Assembly (NCBI RefSeq): GCF_902499125.1
Contig: NZ_CABVPX010000045.1
Coordinates: 1-56,708, forward strand
Source: Burkholderia arboris
GTDB lineage: Bacteria; Pseudomonadota; Gammaproteobacteria; Burkholderiales; Burkholderiaceae
DNA: 56,708 bases
Reading direction: 5' to 3'
This document shows, piece by piece, positions 1-8,805 of this stretch (its first letter is position 1; each line of letters starts with the position of its first letter). The notes under the pieces were generated by a model. It did not search any database. It had not been told where the DNA came from and was given only the letters and a program-made list of their open reading frames with translations. The translations under genes and the position numbers were made by a program.

Positions 1-124
1 AAGCGAGAAGCGAGAAGCGAGAAGCGAGAAGCGAGAAGCGAGAAGCGAGAAGCGAGAAGCGAGAAGCGAGAAGCGAGAAGCGAGGAGCGAGAAGCGAGGA
101 GCGAGGAGCGAGAAGCGAGGAGCG
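1..124. repeat. Heptanucleotide tandem repeat (AAGCGAG)n
   Basis: About 17 head-to-tail copies of a 7-bp unit (AAGCGAG). The last third carries GAGGAGC variants and the array then fades into GAGCGGCGG. It begins at the window edge, so its true length is unknown. It lies just past the 3' end of the MerR gene. The 7-bp period cannot keep a reading frame, which suggests a non-coding, slippage-prone VNTR rather than protein repeats. Confidence 0.95.
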
Positions 125-145
125 GCGGCCGGGAATGCCGGCGCG

Positions 146-532
146 TCAGTCGAGCGGAGGCACCGCGCCATCCTGCAAAGTTTTCACGAGCCTCGCGCGC
201 CGTTTCTCGAGATCCGCGATCTGACGGTCGATGGCTTCGAGGCGTTCCCGCTGGACGTCGGTGATCTGATCGCACGAGCGGGCGCCGTCAATCAGCAGCA
301 TGCAGTCCGGAAAGCCGCGAATATCGTCGATGGTGAAACCGGTCGCGATCATGCGCTGAATCTGTTTGACCTGCGTTACCACCTTGTCGGGGAACATGCG
401 ATAGCCGTTGGCCGCCCGCACCGACGCGAGCAGGCCGTGCTCGTCGTAGTGCCGGATCGATCGCACGCTCGCGCCGGTGAGTTGGGCGAGCTCGCCGATG
501 GTCAGGTGTGCCTGCGCAGACGGATTTTTCAT
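146..532 (-). CDS. MerR family transcriptional regulator
   Basis: 128 residues. The N-terminus shows the MerR winged helix-turn-helix: LTIGELAQLTGASVRSIRHYDEHG at about residues 10-33, followed by the R-x-x-NGYR wing. A short coiled-coil dimerisation helix, rich in Arg and Glu, lies at about 85-120. There is no C-terminal effector domain. The length and the single Cys pair region (CMLL, SCD) resemble small stress or metabolite-responsive MerR proteins, not the CueR metal class with its C-terminal Cys motif. It is divergent from the hydrolase at 621. The intergenic promoter has the long spacer with a central palindrome that MerR activators use, so control of the hydrolase is likely. The effector is unknown. 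Confidence 0.92.
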   Translation of the reverse strand: MKNPSAQAHLTIGELAQLTGASVRSIRHYDEHGLLASVRAANGYRMFPDKVVTQVKQIQRMIATGFTIDDIRGFPDCMLLIDGARSCDQITDVQRERLEAIDRQIADLEKRRARLVKTLQDGAVPPLD

Positions 533-556
533 GAAAGGCAGGTTAGCACGAACCGC

Positions 557-588
557 TTGACTCTCACACAGGTGTGAGGGTTGAGACT
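557..588 (+). promoter_or_regulatory. MerR-type promoter/operator for the hydrolase
   Basis: A -35-like TTGACT (557-562) is followed by the inverted repeat CTCACAC-AG-GTGTGAG (563-569 and 572-578) and then a -10-like GAGACT (583-588). The 20-bp spacer is longer than the sigma70 optimum, and the dyad sits inside it. This is the geometry on which MerR proteins act by untwisting DNA. It points toward the gene at 621. Confidence 0.7.
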
Positions 589-620
589 GGGCGTTCCGGC
601 CACTCTTTCAGGAAAACATC

Positions 621-1529
621 ATGAAATTCCGATCGCTGATCAACCTGCTGATTGCCGCGATCGCGTGGGCGATGCCGGTCGCATTCGCCAGCGCCGCGGC
701 CGCCGCGCCCGTGAGCTATACGGTCAGCTCGACGGACGGGGCCAAGCTGGCCGTTCAGGAAAGCGGCGACCCGGACGGCCCGCCGGTCATCCTGATCCAC
801 GGTCTGCTCGGCAGTCGCCTGAACTGGGACGCCCAGGTGGCGAGCCCCGCATTGCGGCGCTACCGGATCATTACCTACGATCTGCGCGGTCACGGCCTGT
901 CGGACAAGCCGTCCGGCGCGGAACCGTATCGCGACGGAAACCGTTGGGGTGACGATCTTGCGGCGGTCATCCAGGGGGCGCATGCGCGCAAACCCGTCGT
1001 GGTCGGCTGGTCGCTCGGCGGCGTCGTGATCTCGAATTACCTCGCCAGGTACGGCGATCACGGGATCGCCGGCGCGGTGTATGTCGACGGCGTGGTGGAG
1101 CTTGCGCGGGATCAGATCGTCGCGCATCCCGATGTTTACCGGGACATGAACGCGCCGGATCTGAAAACGCATCTCGACGGCGAACGCACCTTCGTCGGTC
1201 TGTGCTTCAACCATCGACCGGACGCCGCCACGTTCGAGCGGCTGGTCGCCAACGCCGCGATGGCATCGTGGGACATGCAGAAGGCCGTCCCGACGATGAC
1301 GGTCTTCGCGGCCGCGGGGCTCGGCCACGCGCACGTGCCGCTGCTTTTCATCTACGGCGGTCGCGACGCGCTCGTCGATACGGACGCGACGCTGGCGCGC
1401 GCGGCTGCGCTGAATCCGCGTGTGGTCAGCAAGGTGTACGCGGAGTCGGGGCACGCGCCGTTCATCGAGGCGGCCGAGCGGTTCAATCGCGATCTGGCCG
1501 CGTTCGTCCAGTCAGCGTCGCGGCAATGA
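621..1529 (+). CDS. Secreted/periplasmic alpha/beta hydrolase
   Basis: 302 residues. The N-terminal signal peptide has a charged start, a hydrophobic core, and a probable cut after an Ala-rich stretch (about residue 30). The fold is a classical alpha/beta hydrolase: oxyanion-hole region LIHGLLGS at about 58-65, nucleophile elbow GWSLGG at about 135-140, and a late Gly-His (SGHAP) near residue 280 as the catalytic His. An acid residue lies in YGGRDALVDT. Substrate specificity (ester, epoxide or haloalkane) cannot be told. A CAGGAAA ribosome-binding site precedes ATG 621. The gene is probably switched on by the divergent MerR protein. It is convergent with the ABC operon that ends at 1606. Confidence 0.9.
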   Translation: MKFRSLINLLIAAIAWAMPVAFASAAAAAPVSYTVSSTDGAKLAVQESGDPDGPPVILIHGLLGSRLNWDAQVASPALRRYRIITYDLRGHGLSDKPSGAEPYRDGNRWGDDLAAVIQGAHARKPVVVGWSLGGVVISNYLARYGDHGIAGAVYVDGVVELARDQIVAHPDVYRDMNAPDLKTHLDGERTFVGLCFNHRPDAATFERLVANAAMASWDMQKAVPTMTVFAAAGLGHAHVPLLFIYGGRDALVDTDATLARAAALNPRVVSKVYAESGHAPFIEAAERFNRDLAAFVQSASRQ

Positions 1530-1605
1530 ATGCGCGTGTCGCGCTGCCCGCATGGCGCAATCCGGGGCGCGCAGGCACGCGATTTCAGGCAGGCGTGGCC
1601 GTGGT

Positions 1606-2397
1606 TCAGGCCGCGTCGCCTACCGCGCGATCGTGAAAGCGCTGGAACGCATCGAGCAGCCGCGCGCGCTGCGCCGCCAGCGACGGATCGCGCCGATCGC
1701 GCGGCCGCGCGACATCGACGTGGATTTCGCCGTCGATACGGCCCGGGTTCGGCGCGAGCATCAGCACGCGATCGCCGAGATACAGCGCCTCGTCGAGATC
1801 GTGCGTGACGACGATCGCGGCCATCCGGTGCCGGTGGACGACATCGAGCAGCAGCGTCTGCAGGCGCATCCGGGTGATCGCATCGACCGCGCTGAACGGT
1901 TCGTCGAGCAACAGCAGATCCGGTTCGCCGAACAGCCCGCGCGCGATCGCGGCGCGTTGCGCCATTCCGCCCGACAACGTGGCCGGCAGTTGCCGCGCGA
2001 CGCCCGCCAGGCCCACTTCGTCGAGCAACCGGGCGACGCTCGGCGCGCGGCCGCCTCGTAGGCCGGCCGCGAAACCGACGTTGTCCGCGATCGATAGCCA
2101 CGGCAGCAGCCGCGGCTCCTGGAAGATCACGCCGACGCGCGCGGACGGTCCGGCGAGCGCGCTACCGTCCAGCGTCACGCTGCCGCGAAAGTCGGCGTCG
2201 AGCCCGGCGACGATCCGCAGCAGCGTGCTCTTCCCGCAACCGCTCGGGCCGACCACGCAGACGATCTCGCCGCGTGCGACCTGCAGCGCGACGTCGGCGA
2301 GGATCGTGCGACCGCCATACAGCTTGCGGACGATCCGCAGGTCGAGCAGCGGCGTATCGGTGCCGGCGGCCGGGCGGGCCGAAGGATGTGCACTCAT
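1606..2397 (-). CDS. ABC transporter ATP-binding protein, SsuB/TauB/NrtD type
   Basis: 263 residues. It is the cytoplasmic ATPase of a sulfonate/nitrate/taurine importer. Visible motifs are Walker A GPSGCGKST (about 53-61), the ABC signature LSGGMAQRAAIARG, Walker B LLLLDEPF, and the H-loop VVTHDLDEAL. Its start codon overlaps the stop of the upstream permease gene (ATGA, 2394-2397), so the two are translationally coupled. It is the last gene of the three-gene operon SBP-permease-ATPase on the minus strand. Substrate choice among aliphatic sulfonates, taurine and related compounds is not decidable from the ATPase. Confidence 0.93.
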   Translation of the reverse strand: MSAHPSARPAAGTDTPLLDLRIVRKLYGGRTILADVALQVARGEIVCVVGPSGCGKSTLLRIVAGLDADFRGSVTLDGSALAGPSARVGVIFQEPRLLPWLSIADNVGFAAGLRGGRAPSVARLLDEVGLAGVARQLPATLSGGMAQRAAIARGLFGEPDLLLLDEPFSAVDAITRMRLQTLLLDVVHRHRMAAIVVTHDLDEALYLGDRVLMLAPNPGRIDGEIHVDVARPRDRRDPSLAAQRARLLDAFQRFHDRAVGDAA

Positions 2398-3248
2398 TTC
2401 GACACCTCCCGCGGCACGCTGTCGAACGCATCGCGCCAGCCGAGCCAGCGCAACTCGATGCGGCGCATCGCGCCATCGGTCAGCTTGCCGAGCAACGCGA
2501 GCAGCAGGATCGCGCCGAATACGAGATCGGGGCGCCCGGTTTCGCGGCCGTCACTCAACAGGAAACCGAGGCCGCGGGTAGCCGCGATCAGCTCCGCGGC
2601 CACCATGAACATCCACGCGAGACTGAGGCCGGTGCGCAGGCCGGTGACGATCTGCGGCAGCGCGGCCGGCAGCAGGATGCGACGGAACAGCGCCAATGGG
2701 CCGAGCCGGTACACCGCGCCGAGCTCGACGAGCTTGCGGTCGACGTCGCGAATGCCGGCGACCACCGCAAGATGGACCGGGAAGAATGCGCCGATGGCGA
2801 TCAGCGTGATCTTCGGCGCTTCGTCGATACCGAGCCACAGCAGCAGCACCGGCACCCATGCGAGCGAAGGAATCGCGCGCAGCGCCTGAAACGTCGGCTC
2901 GAGCAGCGCGTCGATCCGACGGCTCAGGCCCATCGCCGCGCCGACGACGAGCGCGAGCCCGGCGCCGGCTGCAAAACCCGCCGCCACCCGCAACGCACTC
3001 GCAGCGACATGGCGTGCGACCCGCGTGACACCCATGCGCGCGAGCGTATCGAGAATCTCGCTGGGCGCCGGGACGAGGCGATCCGGCAGCCAGCCCTGGC
3101 GCACGGCGCACTCCAGCAGCGCGAGCGCGGCGAACGGCAGTGCGAGCCCTGCGATGCGCCACCCGCGAAGCGGGTCGCGCCGGCTCGCTTCGGGCGGGGC
3201 CGGACGGCGGGGCGCAAGCGCATCGTCCCGGGCAGCGGTGTCCGTCAT
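2394..3248 (-). CDS. ABC transporter permease, SsuC/TauC type
   Basis: 284 residues from ATG 3248. The open frame extends far upstream, but that part is antisense to the substrate-binding gene and is not coding. About six membrane segments are visible, with the cytoplasmic EAA-type loop (LGAVYRLGPLALFRRILLP) that contacts the ATPase. Only 11 bp separate it from the end of the binding-protein gene, and its stop overlaps the ATPase start by 4 bp. This is typical of ssuACB/tauABC operons. The Pro- and Ala-rich N-terminus of about 35 residues is longer than usual. Confidence 0.92.
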   Translation of the reverse strand: MTDTAARDDALAPRRPAPPEASRRDPLRGWRIAGLALPFAALALLECAVRQGWLPDRLVPAPSEILDTLARMGVTRVARHVAASALRVAAGFAAGAGLALVVGAAMGLSRRIDALLEPTFQALRAIPSLAWVPVLLLWLGIDEAPKITLIAIGAFFPVHLAVVAGIRDVDRKLVELGAVYRLGPLALFRRILLPAALPQIVTGLRTGLSLAWMFMVAAELIAATRGLGFLLSDGRETGRPDLVFGAILLLALLGKLTDGAMRRIELRWLGWRDAFDSVPREVSK

Positions 3249-3259
3249 CGGCGGCCAGC

Positions 3260-4252
3260 TCAGTGCGACGCAGCGACGATCGGGCGCGCGAACGACGGAT
3301 CGATCAGCGTATCGACGATCTTCGCGGGATCGACGCCGGGCTTGGTCAGCTGCTCGGCCGTCAGCACGGGCGCGGCGGCCTTCAGCGCCGCGCGCTGGGT
3401 GTCGCCCGGCACCGGATCGCTGAAGTCGTTGCGCTGGAGCTGCAGCCGCGCGACCGGCAACGACACCTTCGATTCGTCGGCGACGATCTGCGCGGTTTCG
3501 GCCGGATGCGCAACGATCCACTGGCGCGCGCGGTCGTAGACCTTCAGCACGCGCGCAACCGCCTGCGGATACTGGCTGGCGAACGCGTCGCGCACATTCA
3601 GGAACCCGTACGTATTGAACGCGACGTTGCGATACAGCAGGCGCGCGCCGTCGTCGAGCTGGGCGGCCGCCATGTGCGGATCGAGCCCGGCCCATGCATC
3701 GACCTGACCGTTCGCGAGGGCGGTGCGGCCGTCCGGATGCTGCAGGTTGACGATCTCGACGTCGTCGCGCGTCAGGCCGGCCGAGTGCAGCGCCCGCAGC
3801 GTGAACAGGAACGGATCGGTGCCGCGCGTCGCGGCGATTTTCTTGCCCTTCAGGTCGGCAAGCGAGCGGATCGGGGAATCCTTGCGTACGACGAGCGCCG
3901 TCCACTCGGGACGCGAGAAGACGTAGACCGTGCGGATCGGATTGCCGTTCGCGCGCGCGAGCACGGACGCCAGCCCGGCGGCCGAACCGAAATCGACCGC
4001 GCCGCTGTTCAGGTATTCGAGCGCGCGATTGCTGCCGAGGCTCAGCACCCAGCGAATCGACGTCCGGTCGGCCTTGAACTCGTCGTCGAGCCAGCCGAAG
4101 TGGCGGATCACGAGACTCTCGGGCGAGTAGTACGCATAGTCGACGCGGATTTCCGCGGGCGTCGCCGCGTGGGCCGGCATCGATGCGAGACCGGCGAGCG
4201 CGGCAATGACGAGGGCCGCGGATTGCCACGCGCGGGACCAGAACAGCTTCAT
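3260..4252 (-). CDS. ABC transporter substrate-binding protein, aliphatic sulfonate type
   Basis: 330 residues with a Sec signal peptide (hydrophobic core, cut after about residue 29, MPAHA). The mature part is the SsuA/NMT1-like periplasmic fold: IRVDYAYYSP at the start, LGSNRALEYLNSGAVDFG, and SLADLKGKKIAATRGTDPF. A GGAG ribosome-binding site precedes ATG 4252. It is first in the operon and divergent from the MFS gene at 4590. Family knowledge says such proteins bind sulfonates, sulfate esters or taurine. The neighbouring desulfurisation-type flavoenzymes favour an organosulfur ligand. Confidence 0.92.
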   Translation of the reverse strand: MKLFWSRAWQSAALVIAALAGLASMPAHAATPAEIRVDYAYYSPESLVIRHFGWLDDEFKADRTSIRWVLSLGSNRALEYLNSGAVDFGSAAGLASVLARANGNPIRTVYVFSRPEWTALVVRKDSPIRSLADLKGKKIAATRGTDPFLFTLRALHSAGLTRDDVEIVNLQHPDGRTALANGQVDAWAGLDPHMAAAQLDDGARLLYRNVAFNTYGFLNVRDAFASQYPQAVARVLKVYDRARQWIVAHPAETAQIVADESKVSLPVARLQLQRNDFSDPVPGDTQRAALKAAAPVLTAEQLTKPGVDPAKIVDTLIDPSFARPIVAASH

Positions 4253-4589
4253 CGGGGAATCTCCGGAAGAGCGGCAATGCGCCGCGAACAGGCAGGGTAG
4301 CGGGCTAATGTACCCAAGCGCCGGCGATCCGTTAACGAAGAAATCCGCGATTGAACATGCGCGCGGCTGCTAAGCGCACCGGCCGCGCAACTTTATGACG
4401 CAGGGCGATTAATTAATCGCTTTATATCGCTTGGGATTGCCGGACCGGGGGAACAGAATTTCGGCTGCCGGGCCTCGCCGGCAGCGGGACCGCCTTCGCG
4501 GGATGGCCTGACGCTCCGCGAATGTGCACGCCCGGTTTCCCGCGCCACGCGAACATCGCCGGTCATCCGGCGTGAAATTAAGGAATGCG
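4253..4589. promoter_or_regulatory. Divergent promoter region with a 16-bp perfect palindrome
   Basis: This 337-bp intergenic stretch separates two outward-facing genes. It holds the perfect palindrome GCGATTAATTAATCGC (4405-4420) in an AT-rich patch followed by TTTATATCGC, and an AAGGA ribosome-binding site at 4580-4584 for the gene at 4590. The palindrome is a plausible operator of an unknown regulator. No small gene is convincing here. Confidence 0.5.
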
Positions 4590-6017
4590 ATGAGTTCGAT
4601 CCACCTGGACCCGGTCACCCCGGCCTCTTCCCCGATCCGCTCGGCGAGCGACGTCGCGCGCCTGATCAACACGGTCGACAGTTCGGTCAGCCATGCGCGG
4701 ATGATCGTGCTGCTGGCGCTCGGCGGCGTGTTTCTCGATGCGTATGACCTGACGACGCTGTCTTACGGCATCGACGACGTCGCGCGCGAGTTCGGCCTCA
4801 CGCCCGCGCTGACCGGGCTGGTCGGGTCGGCGATCATGATCGGCACGATCTTCGGCAGCCTGATCGGCGGCTGGCTGACCGACCGGATCGGCCGCTACCA
4901 GGTGTTCATGGCCGACATGCTGTTCTTCGTCGTCGCGGCGATCGCGGCCGGGCTCGCACCGAACGTCTGGGTGCTGATCGGCGCCCGCTTCGTGATGGGG
5001 CTCGGCGTCGGCATCGACCTGTCCGTCGCGATGGCGTTTCTCGCCGAATTCTCGAAGTTCAACGGTCGCGGCAACAAGGCGTCGCGGCTCGCGGCGTGGT
5101 GCCCGATGTGGTACGTCGCGTCGTCGGTCTGTTTCCTGCTGATCTTCGGCCTGTATTTCCTGTTGCCGGCCGAGCATGCGGGCTGGCTGTGGCGCGCGTC
5201 GCTGATCTTCGGCGCGGTGCCCGCGCTCGTCATCATCCTGTTCCGGAACCGGTTCATGAACGAATCGCCGCTGTGGGCCGCGAACCAGGGCGATCTGGCC
5301 AATGCCGCGCGCATCCTGCGCGAATCGTACGGCATTCACGCCCACGAAGCGGAGGATACGCGACGCGAGCCGGGCCCGCCGCCCGTGCGGATTCGCGTGC
5401 TGTTCCAGCGCCCGTATCTCGGGCGCACGATCGTCGCCAGCGTGATGAACCTGTGCATTCCGTTCGAATACACGGCGATCGCGTTCTTCCTGCCGTCGAT
5501 CCTGTCGCAGTTTCTCGGCGCGGGCGTGTTCGAGACGATCGCGGCCTCGCTCGCGTTGAACGTGCTGTTCGCGTTTACCGGCGGCTTGCTGGGCATGCGC
5601 CTCGCGTATCGGTACCCGTCGCGCCATGTCGCGATCGCGGGGTTCGCGCTGCAAACGGTCGCACTCGTCGCGCTCGCGCTGGCGGGGCATCCGCACGGCG
5701 CACTCGCGGTTGGCGCCGTGCTGCTGATGCTCGGTACGTGGCTGTTCGCGGAAGGCTTCGGGCCGGGCGCGCAGATGATGATCTATCCGACGCTGTCCTA
5801 TCCGGCCGCGATCCGCGGCACCGGCGTCGGCTTCGGGCGATCGCTGTGCGGCATCGGCCAGGCGCTGGCGCTGTTCGTGCTGCCGATCCTGCAAGCCCGT
5901 CTCGGTACCGACATGTTCTGGGTCGTCGCGATCAGCGCGGTCACGCCGATCGTGTTCCTGCTGATCGTGCGCTACGAACCGACGGCGCGCGACATCGACG
6001 ACGAAAGCGCCGCGTGA
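4590..6017 (+). CDS. MFS transporter, sugar/organic acid porter-like
   Basis: 475 residues from ATG 4590, chosen because AAGGA sits 6-8 bp upstream. Upstream in-frame codons lack a ribosome-binding site. Twelve hydrophobic segments are visible. The loop 2-3 signature GGWLTDRIGR (about 95-104) and the RxxxGxGxG-type motif in segment 4 (ARFVMGLGVGIDLSVAMAFLAEF) are those of the sugar-porter/metabolite:H+ symporter branch. A central cytoplasmic loop splits the two halves. It lies between the sulfonate ABC operon and the flavin monooxygenase, so an organosulfur compound or its desulfurised product is a plausible cargo, by inference only. Confidence 0.88.
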   Translation: MSSIHLDPVTPASSPIRSASDVARLINTVDSSVSHARMIVLLALGGVFLDAYDLTTLSYGIDDVAREFGLTPALTGLVGSAIMIGTIFGSLIGGWLTDRIGRYQVFMADMLFFVVAAIAAGLAPNVWVLIGARFVMGLGVGIDLSVAMAFLAEFSKFNGRGNKASRLAAWCPMWYVASSVCFLLIFGLYFLLPAEHAGWLWRASLIFGAVPALVIILFRNRFMNESPLWAANQGDLANAARILRESYGIHAHEAEDTRREPGPPPVRIRVLFQRPYLGRTIVASVMNLCIPFEYTAIAFFLPSILSQFLGAGVFETIAASLALNVLFAFTGGLLGMRLAYRYPSRHVAIAGFALQTVALVALALAGHPHGALAVGAVLLMLGTWLFAEGFGPGAQMMIYPTLSYPAAIRGTGVGFGRSLCGIGQALALFVLPILQARLGTDMFWVVAISAVTPIVFLLIVRYEPTARDIDDESAA

Positions 6018-6052
6018 GCGTTGGCGGGAGGGCGCTCGCCGCTCCCCGTAAA

Positions 6053-6090
6053 CACAAACGGCTTCGCCGGGCCGCACGAAGCCGTTTGTG
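6053..6090. terminator. Strong hairpin between convergent genes
   Basis: The arms CACAAACGGCTTCG (6053-6066) and CGAAGCCGTTTGTG (6077-6090) pair perfectly over 14 bp around a 10-nt loop. The hairpin lies 36 bp after the MFS stop and 53 bp after the stop of the convergent monooxygenase gene. There is no long T tract on either side, so it may act as a bidirectional hairpin rather than a textbook intrinsic terminator. Confidence 0.75.
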
Positions 6091-6142
6091 CTGAAGCCGG
6101 TTGCCCCGTACACGGGCATACCGGCCTGGACGTTGCCGTTCG

Positions 6143-7543
6143 TTATGCGCTGACCGCTTCCTGCTCCGCATCGCGCTTGACCTGCTCGATATCGCGAAAC
6201 TGCGCGGCCGGATGCGTATCCGGCAGCCGCGCCGCGCCGCCGAACAGCTTCTCGCGCAGCGTACCCGGCGCATAGGCGGTCGGATACACGCCGCGCCGCT
6301 GCAGCTCCGGAACGAGGTGGCGCACGACATCCTCGAAGGTTTCATGCGCGACCGCATACGCGAGATTGAAGCCGTCCACGTCGGTCGCGGCCACCCATTC
6401 CTGCAGGATGTCCGCGACGGTTGAGGCCGACCCGACGAACACCGGGCCCATCCCGCCGATGCCGCCCCAGGTCGCCAGCGCCTCGATCGTCCACGCGGTG
6501 TCGCCGCCCGACAGGTGCTCGACCGCCGACACGATCGCATTCGTCTCGACGCGCCGCACGGGATCGGCCGGCGCATACTGGCCGAAGTCGATGCCGGTCC
6601 AGCCCGACATGAATACCAGCGAGCCGTCGTACGACACATAGCGGCGGTACTCGTCGAACTTGGCCTGCGCTTTCTCGTCGGTTTCGTCGACGATCACCGT
6701 GACGAGGTTGTAGATCAGCACGCCGGCCGGATCGCGCCCGGCGGCAGCGGCCTGCGCGCGCACGTCGGCCACGTAGCGCGCGAGCTGGTCGCGGGTCGGC
6801 GCGGCGACGAACACGCATTCGGCGTGCCGCGCGGCGAACGCCTTGCCGGGGCCGGACGCACCGGCCTGGAACAGCACCGGCGTGCGTTGCGGCGACGGCT
6901 CGCACAGGTGATAGCCGGGCACGTCGAAGAAGCGGCCCTTGTGGCCGATCTCGTGCACCTTCTCGGGATGCGTGAACACGCGGCCGTCCCGATCGCGCAC
7001 CACCGCGCCATCTTCCCAGCTGCCTTCGAACAGCTTGTACAGCACCTCGACGTATTCGGCCGCGACCGCATAGCGGTCATCGTGCGTGCGCAGGCCGTGA
7101 TCGCCGACGTTCTTCGCACCGCTCTCCAGGTACGACGTGACGATGTTCCACGCGAGCCGGCCCTTCGTGTGATGGTCGGCCGTCGACAACCGGCGCGCGA
7201 ACGTGTACGGGTGTTCGAACGTCGTCGACGCGGTGATGCCGATGCCGAGATGCTCGGTCGCCATTGCGATCGGCGCGGCGAGCTGCAGTGGATCGTTGAC
7301 CGGAATCTGCGCGGCCTGGTGCAGCGCGTGATAGTTGCTGCCCTTGTAGACGTCGTAGTAGCCGATCACGTCCGCGATGAAGATCGCGTCGAAGATCCCG
7401 CGTTCGAGCACGCGGGCGAGGTCGGTCCAGTAGTCGAGATCCTTGTACTGCCACGAGCGGTCGCGCGGATGCGCCCACAGGCCCGGCGACTGGTGGCCGA
7501 CGCAGTTCATCTCGAACGCGTTGAAACGGATGGGCTTGCTCAT
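6143..7543 (-). CDS. FMN-dependent monooxygenase, NtaA/SnaA/DszA family
   Basis: 466 residues from ATG 7543. It is a bacterial luciferase-like TIM barrel of the two-component flavin monooxygenase family (nitrilotriacetate, pristinamycin and dibenzothiophene-sulfone monooxygenases). Family-typical segments include FNAFEMNCVGHQSPGLW at the start, LDYWTDLARVLERGIFDAIFIADV, WNIVTSYLESGAKNVG, and PVLFQAGASGPGKAFAARHAE. It needs reduced FMN from a separate reductase, which is not in the window. It overlaps the upstream acyl-CoA-dehydrogenase-like gene by 4 bp (ATGA), so the pair are co-translated. The likely role is C-S or C-N bond cleavage during sulfur scavenging; the substrate is inferred only from context. 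Confidence 0.92.
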   Translation of the reverse strand: MSKPIRFNAFEMNCVGHQSPGLWAHPRDRSWQYKDLDYWTDLARVLERGIFDAIFIADVIGYYDVYKGSNYHALHQAAQIPVNDPLQLAAPIAMATEHLGIGITASTTFEHPYTFARRLSTADHHTKGRLAWNIVTSYLESGAKNVGDHGLRTHDDRYAVAAEYVEVLYKLFEGSWEDGAVVRDRDGRVFTHPEKVHEIGHKGRFFDVPGYHLCEPSPQRTPVLFQAGASGPGKAFAARHAECVFVAAPTRDQLARYVADVRAQAAAAGRDPAGVLIYNLVTVIVDETDEKAQAKFDEYRRYVSYDGSLVFMSGWTGIDFGQYAPADPVRRVETNAIVSAVEHLSGGDTAWTIEALATWGGIGGMGPVFVGSASTVADILQEWVAATDVDGFNLAYAVAHETFEDVVRHLVPELQRRGVYPTAYAPGTLREKLFGGAARLPDTHPAAQFRDIEQVKRDAEQEAVSA

Positions 7544-8805
7544 CGCGCGACTCCGGCTTCCGTTTCCACGTCGGCGCCCGCACCGTTGCCGACGCGCCAG
7601 ACGAACGGCGGCGTGCGGCCGTTGATGACCCAGTCGCCGACGATCCGCGCCTTGTAGACGAGCGGATTGTGCGACGACACCGTGCGCGCGTTGCGCCAGT
7701 GACGGTCGAGCGCGGCCGTGGTGCGGGTCGCGGATGCGCCGAGCGCGTCGAACAGGCGCGTCGCCGCGCGCAGCACGAGTTCGGACACGACGAGCTGGCT
7801 CTGCGCGGATTCGATCTCGGCCGCGACGTTCGCCGCGTGCTCGGCTGCGTCGTCGCCGCCGAAGCGCGCCTCGTACGCGAGCTGAAGCGGCTGCGCGGCG
7901 CGCAGCGCGAGCGCGTCGGCCGCGTACGCCCACGACGCGATTTCGCCGATCACCTGCTGCAGCTGCGCGTCGTCGCCCGCCCGCGCCGCGTTGCCGTGGC
8001 TGTACACGCGCGTGCGGCTGCGCACAAGCTCGCCCGCGTCGCGCACGATCGCATGGCCGATGCCCGCCAGCGTGGCGACGTGGAACAGCTGGTAGAACGC
8101 GGTCTGGTACTTGAAGCGGCGCGCGAAGTCGATCACGTTGCCGGCGTCGACGGCCGCATCCTCGAAACGCGTCGTGCCGCTGCCGGTCGTCGTCTGGCCG
8201 AAGCCGTCCCAGTCGTCCTCGCGAATCACGCCGGGCTGCGCGGTCGCGACGGCCACGATCACGTCGCTGCCGTCGTGCGCGCGCTGCGCGAACACGTCGA
8301 TCCAGTCGGCGAACAGGCTGCCCGTGCTGTAGAACTTCCGGCCGTTCAGCACGAGCCGGCCGTTCTGTTCCGATACCTTCGTGACGGTCTGGCCGAGCGG
8401 CACGTCGCCGGCCTCCGACCAGGCATTGCCGACGAGCTGGCCGCTTGCGAAGCGGTCGAACCAGGTCGTGCGTTGCGGCCCGGCCGGCGCATTCAGCCAG
8501 TCCTCGACGAACGCGAAATGCCCGCGCAACGCCTGCGGCAGATTGGAATCGGCGGTGGCGAGTTCGGTCAGCAGCCGGAACAGCTGCGGCAGCGACGCAG
8601 CGGCGCCGCCGGCGCTTGCGGGCAGCCGCACCGCGCCGAAGCCCGCCGCTTTCAGCCAGCCGATCGCCTCGTGCGGCAGTTCGCGGCGGCGTTCGCGTTC
8701 GGCGGTGCCGGCGGCGATGCGCTCGAAGATCGGCCGAAACCGGCTCGCGAGCGTGTCGTAGTCGGTGCCGGTGGAAAGGTCGGAGGCTGCGTGCGTCGAA
8801 GTCAT
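7540..8805 (-). CDS. Acyl-CoA dehydrogenase-fold flavin monooxygenase, DszC/SfnB-like
   Basis: 421 residues from ATG 8805, which has GAGGAA 7 bp upstream. The frame remains open for 24 more codons upstream, but they lack a ribosome-binding site. The fold is that of acyl-CoA dehydrogenases, with the middle-domain segments GNAWSEAGD and GRKFYSTGSLFADWIDVFA that are seen in DszC-type monooxygenases. The C-terminus carries DRHWRNARTVSSHNP, a signature of this subgroup that replaces the acyl-CoA base region. It is coupled to the DszA-type gene and is divergent from its paralogue at 9098. Dehydrogenase activity on CoA esters is unlikely. Confidence 0.9.
   Translation of the reverse strand: MTSTHAASDLSTGTDYDTLASRFRPIFERIAAGTAERERRRELPHEAIGWLKAAGFGAVRLPASAGGAAASLPQLFRLLTELATADSNLPQALRGHFAFVEDWLNAPAGPQRTTWFDRFASGQLVGNAWSEAGDVPLGQTVTKVSEQNGRLVLNGRKFYSTGSLFADWIDVFAQRAHDGSDVIVAVATAQPGVIREDDWDGFGQTTTGSGTTRFEDAAVDAGNVIDFARRFKYQTAFYQLFHVATLAGIGHAIVRDAGELVRSRTRVYSHGNAARAGDDAQLQQVIGEIASWAYAADALALRAAQPLQLAYEARFGGDDAAEHAANVAAEIESAQSQLVVSELVLRAATRLFDALGASATRTTAALDRHWRNARTVSSHNPLVYKARIVGDWVINGRTPPFVWRVGNGAGADVETEAGVAR

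Noticed and set aside
1..124. Heptamer array as a CRISPR
   Set aside because: No spacers; the units are contiguous and 7 bp long.
564..1454. Long minus-strand open frame opposite the hydrolase, and similar long frames opposite most genes
   Set aside because: High GC makes antisense frames long. They lack family resemblance and ribosome-binding sites and have Arg/His-rich composition.
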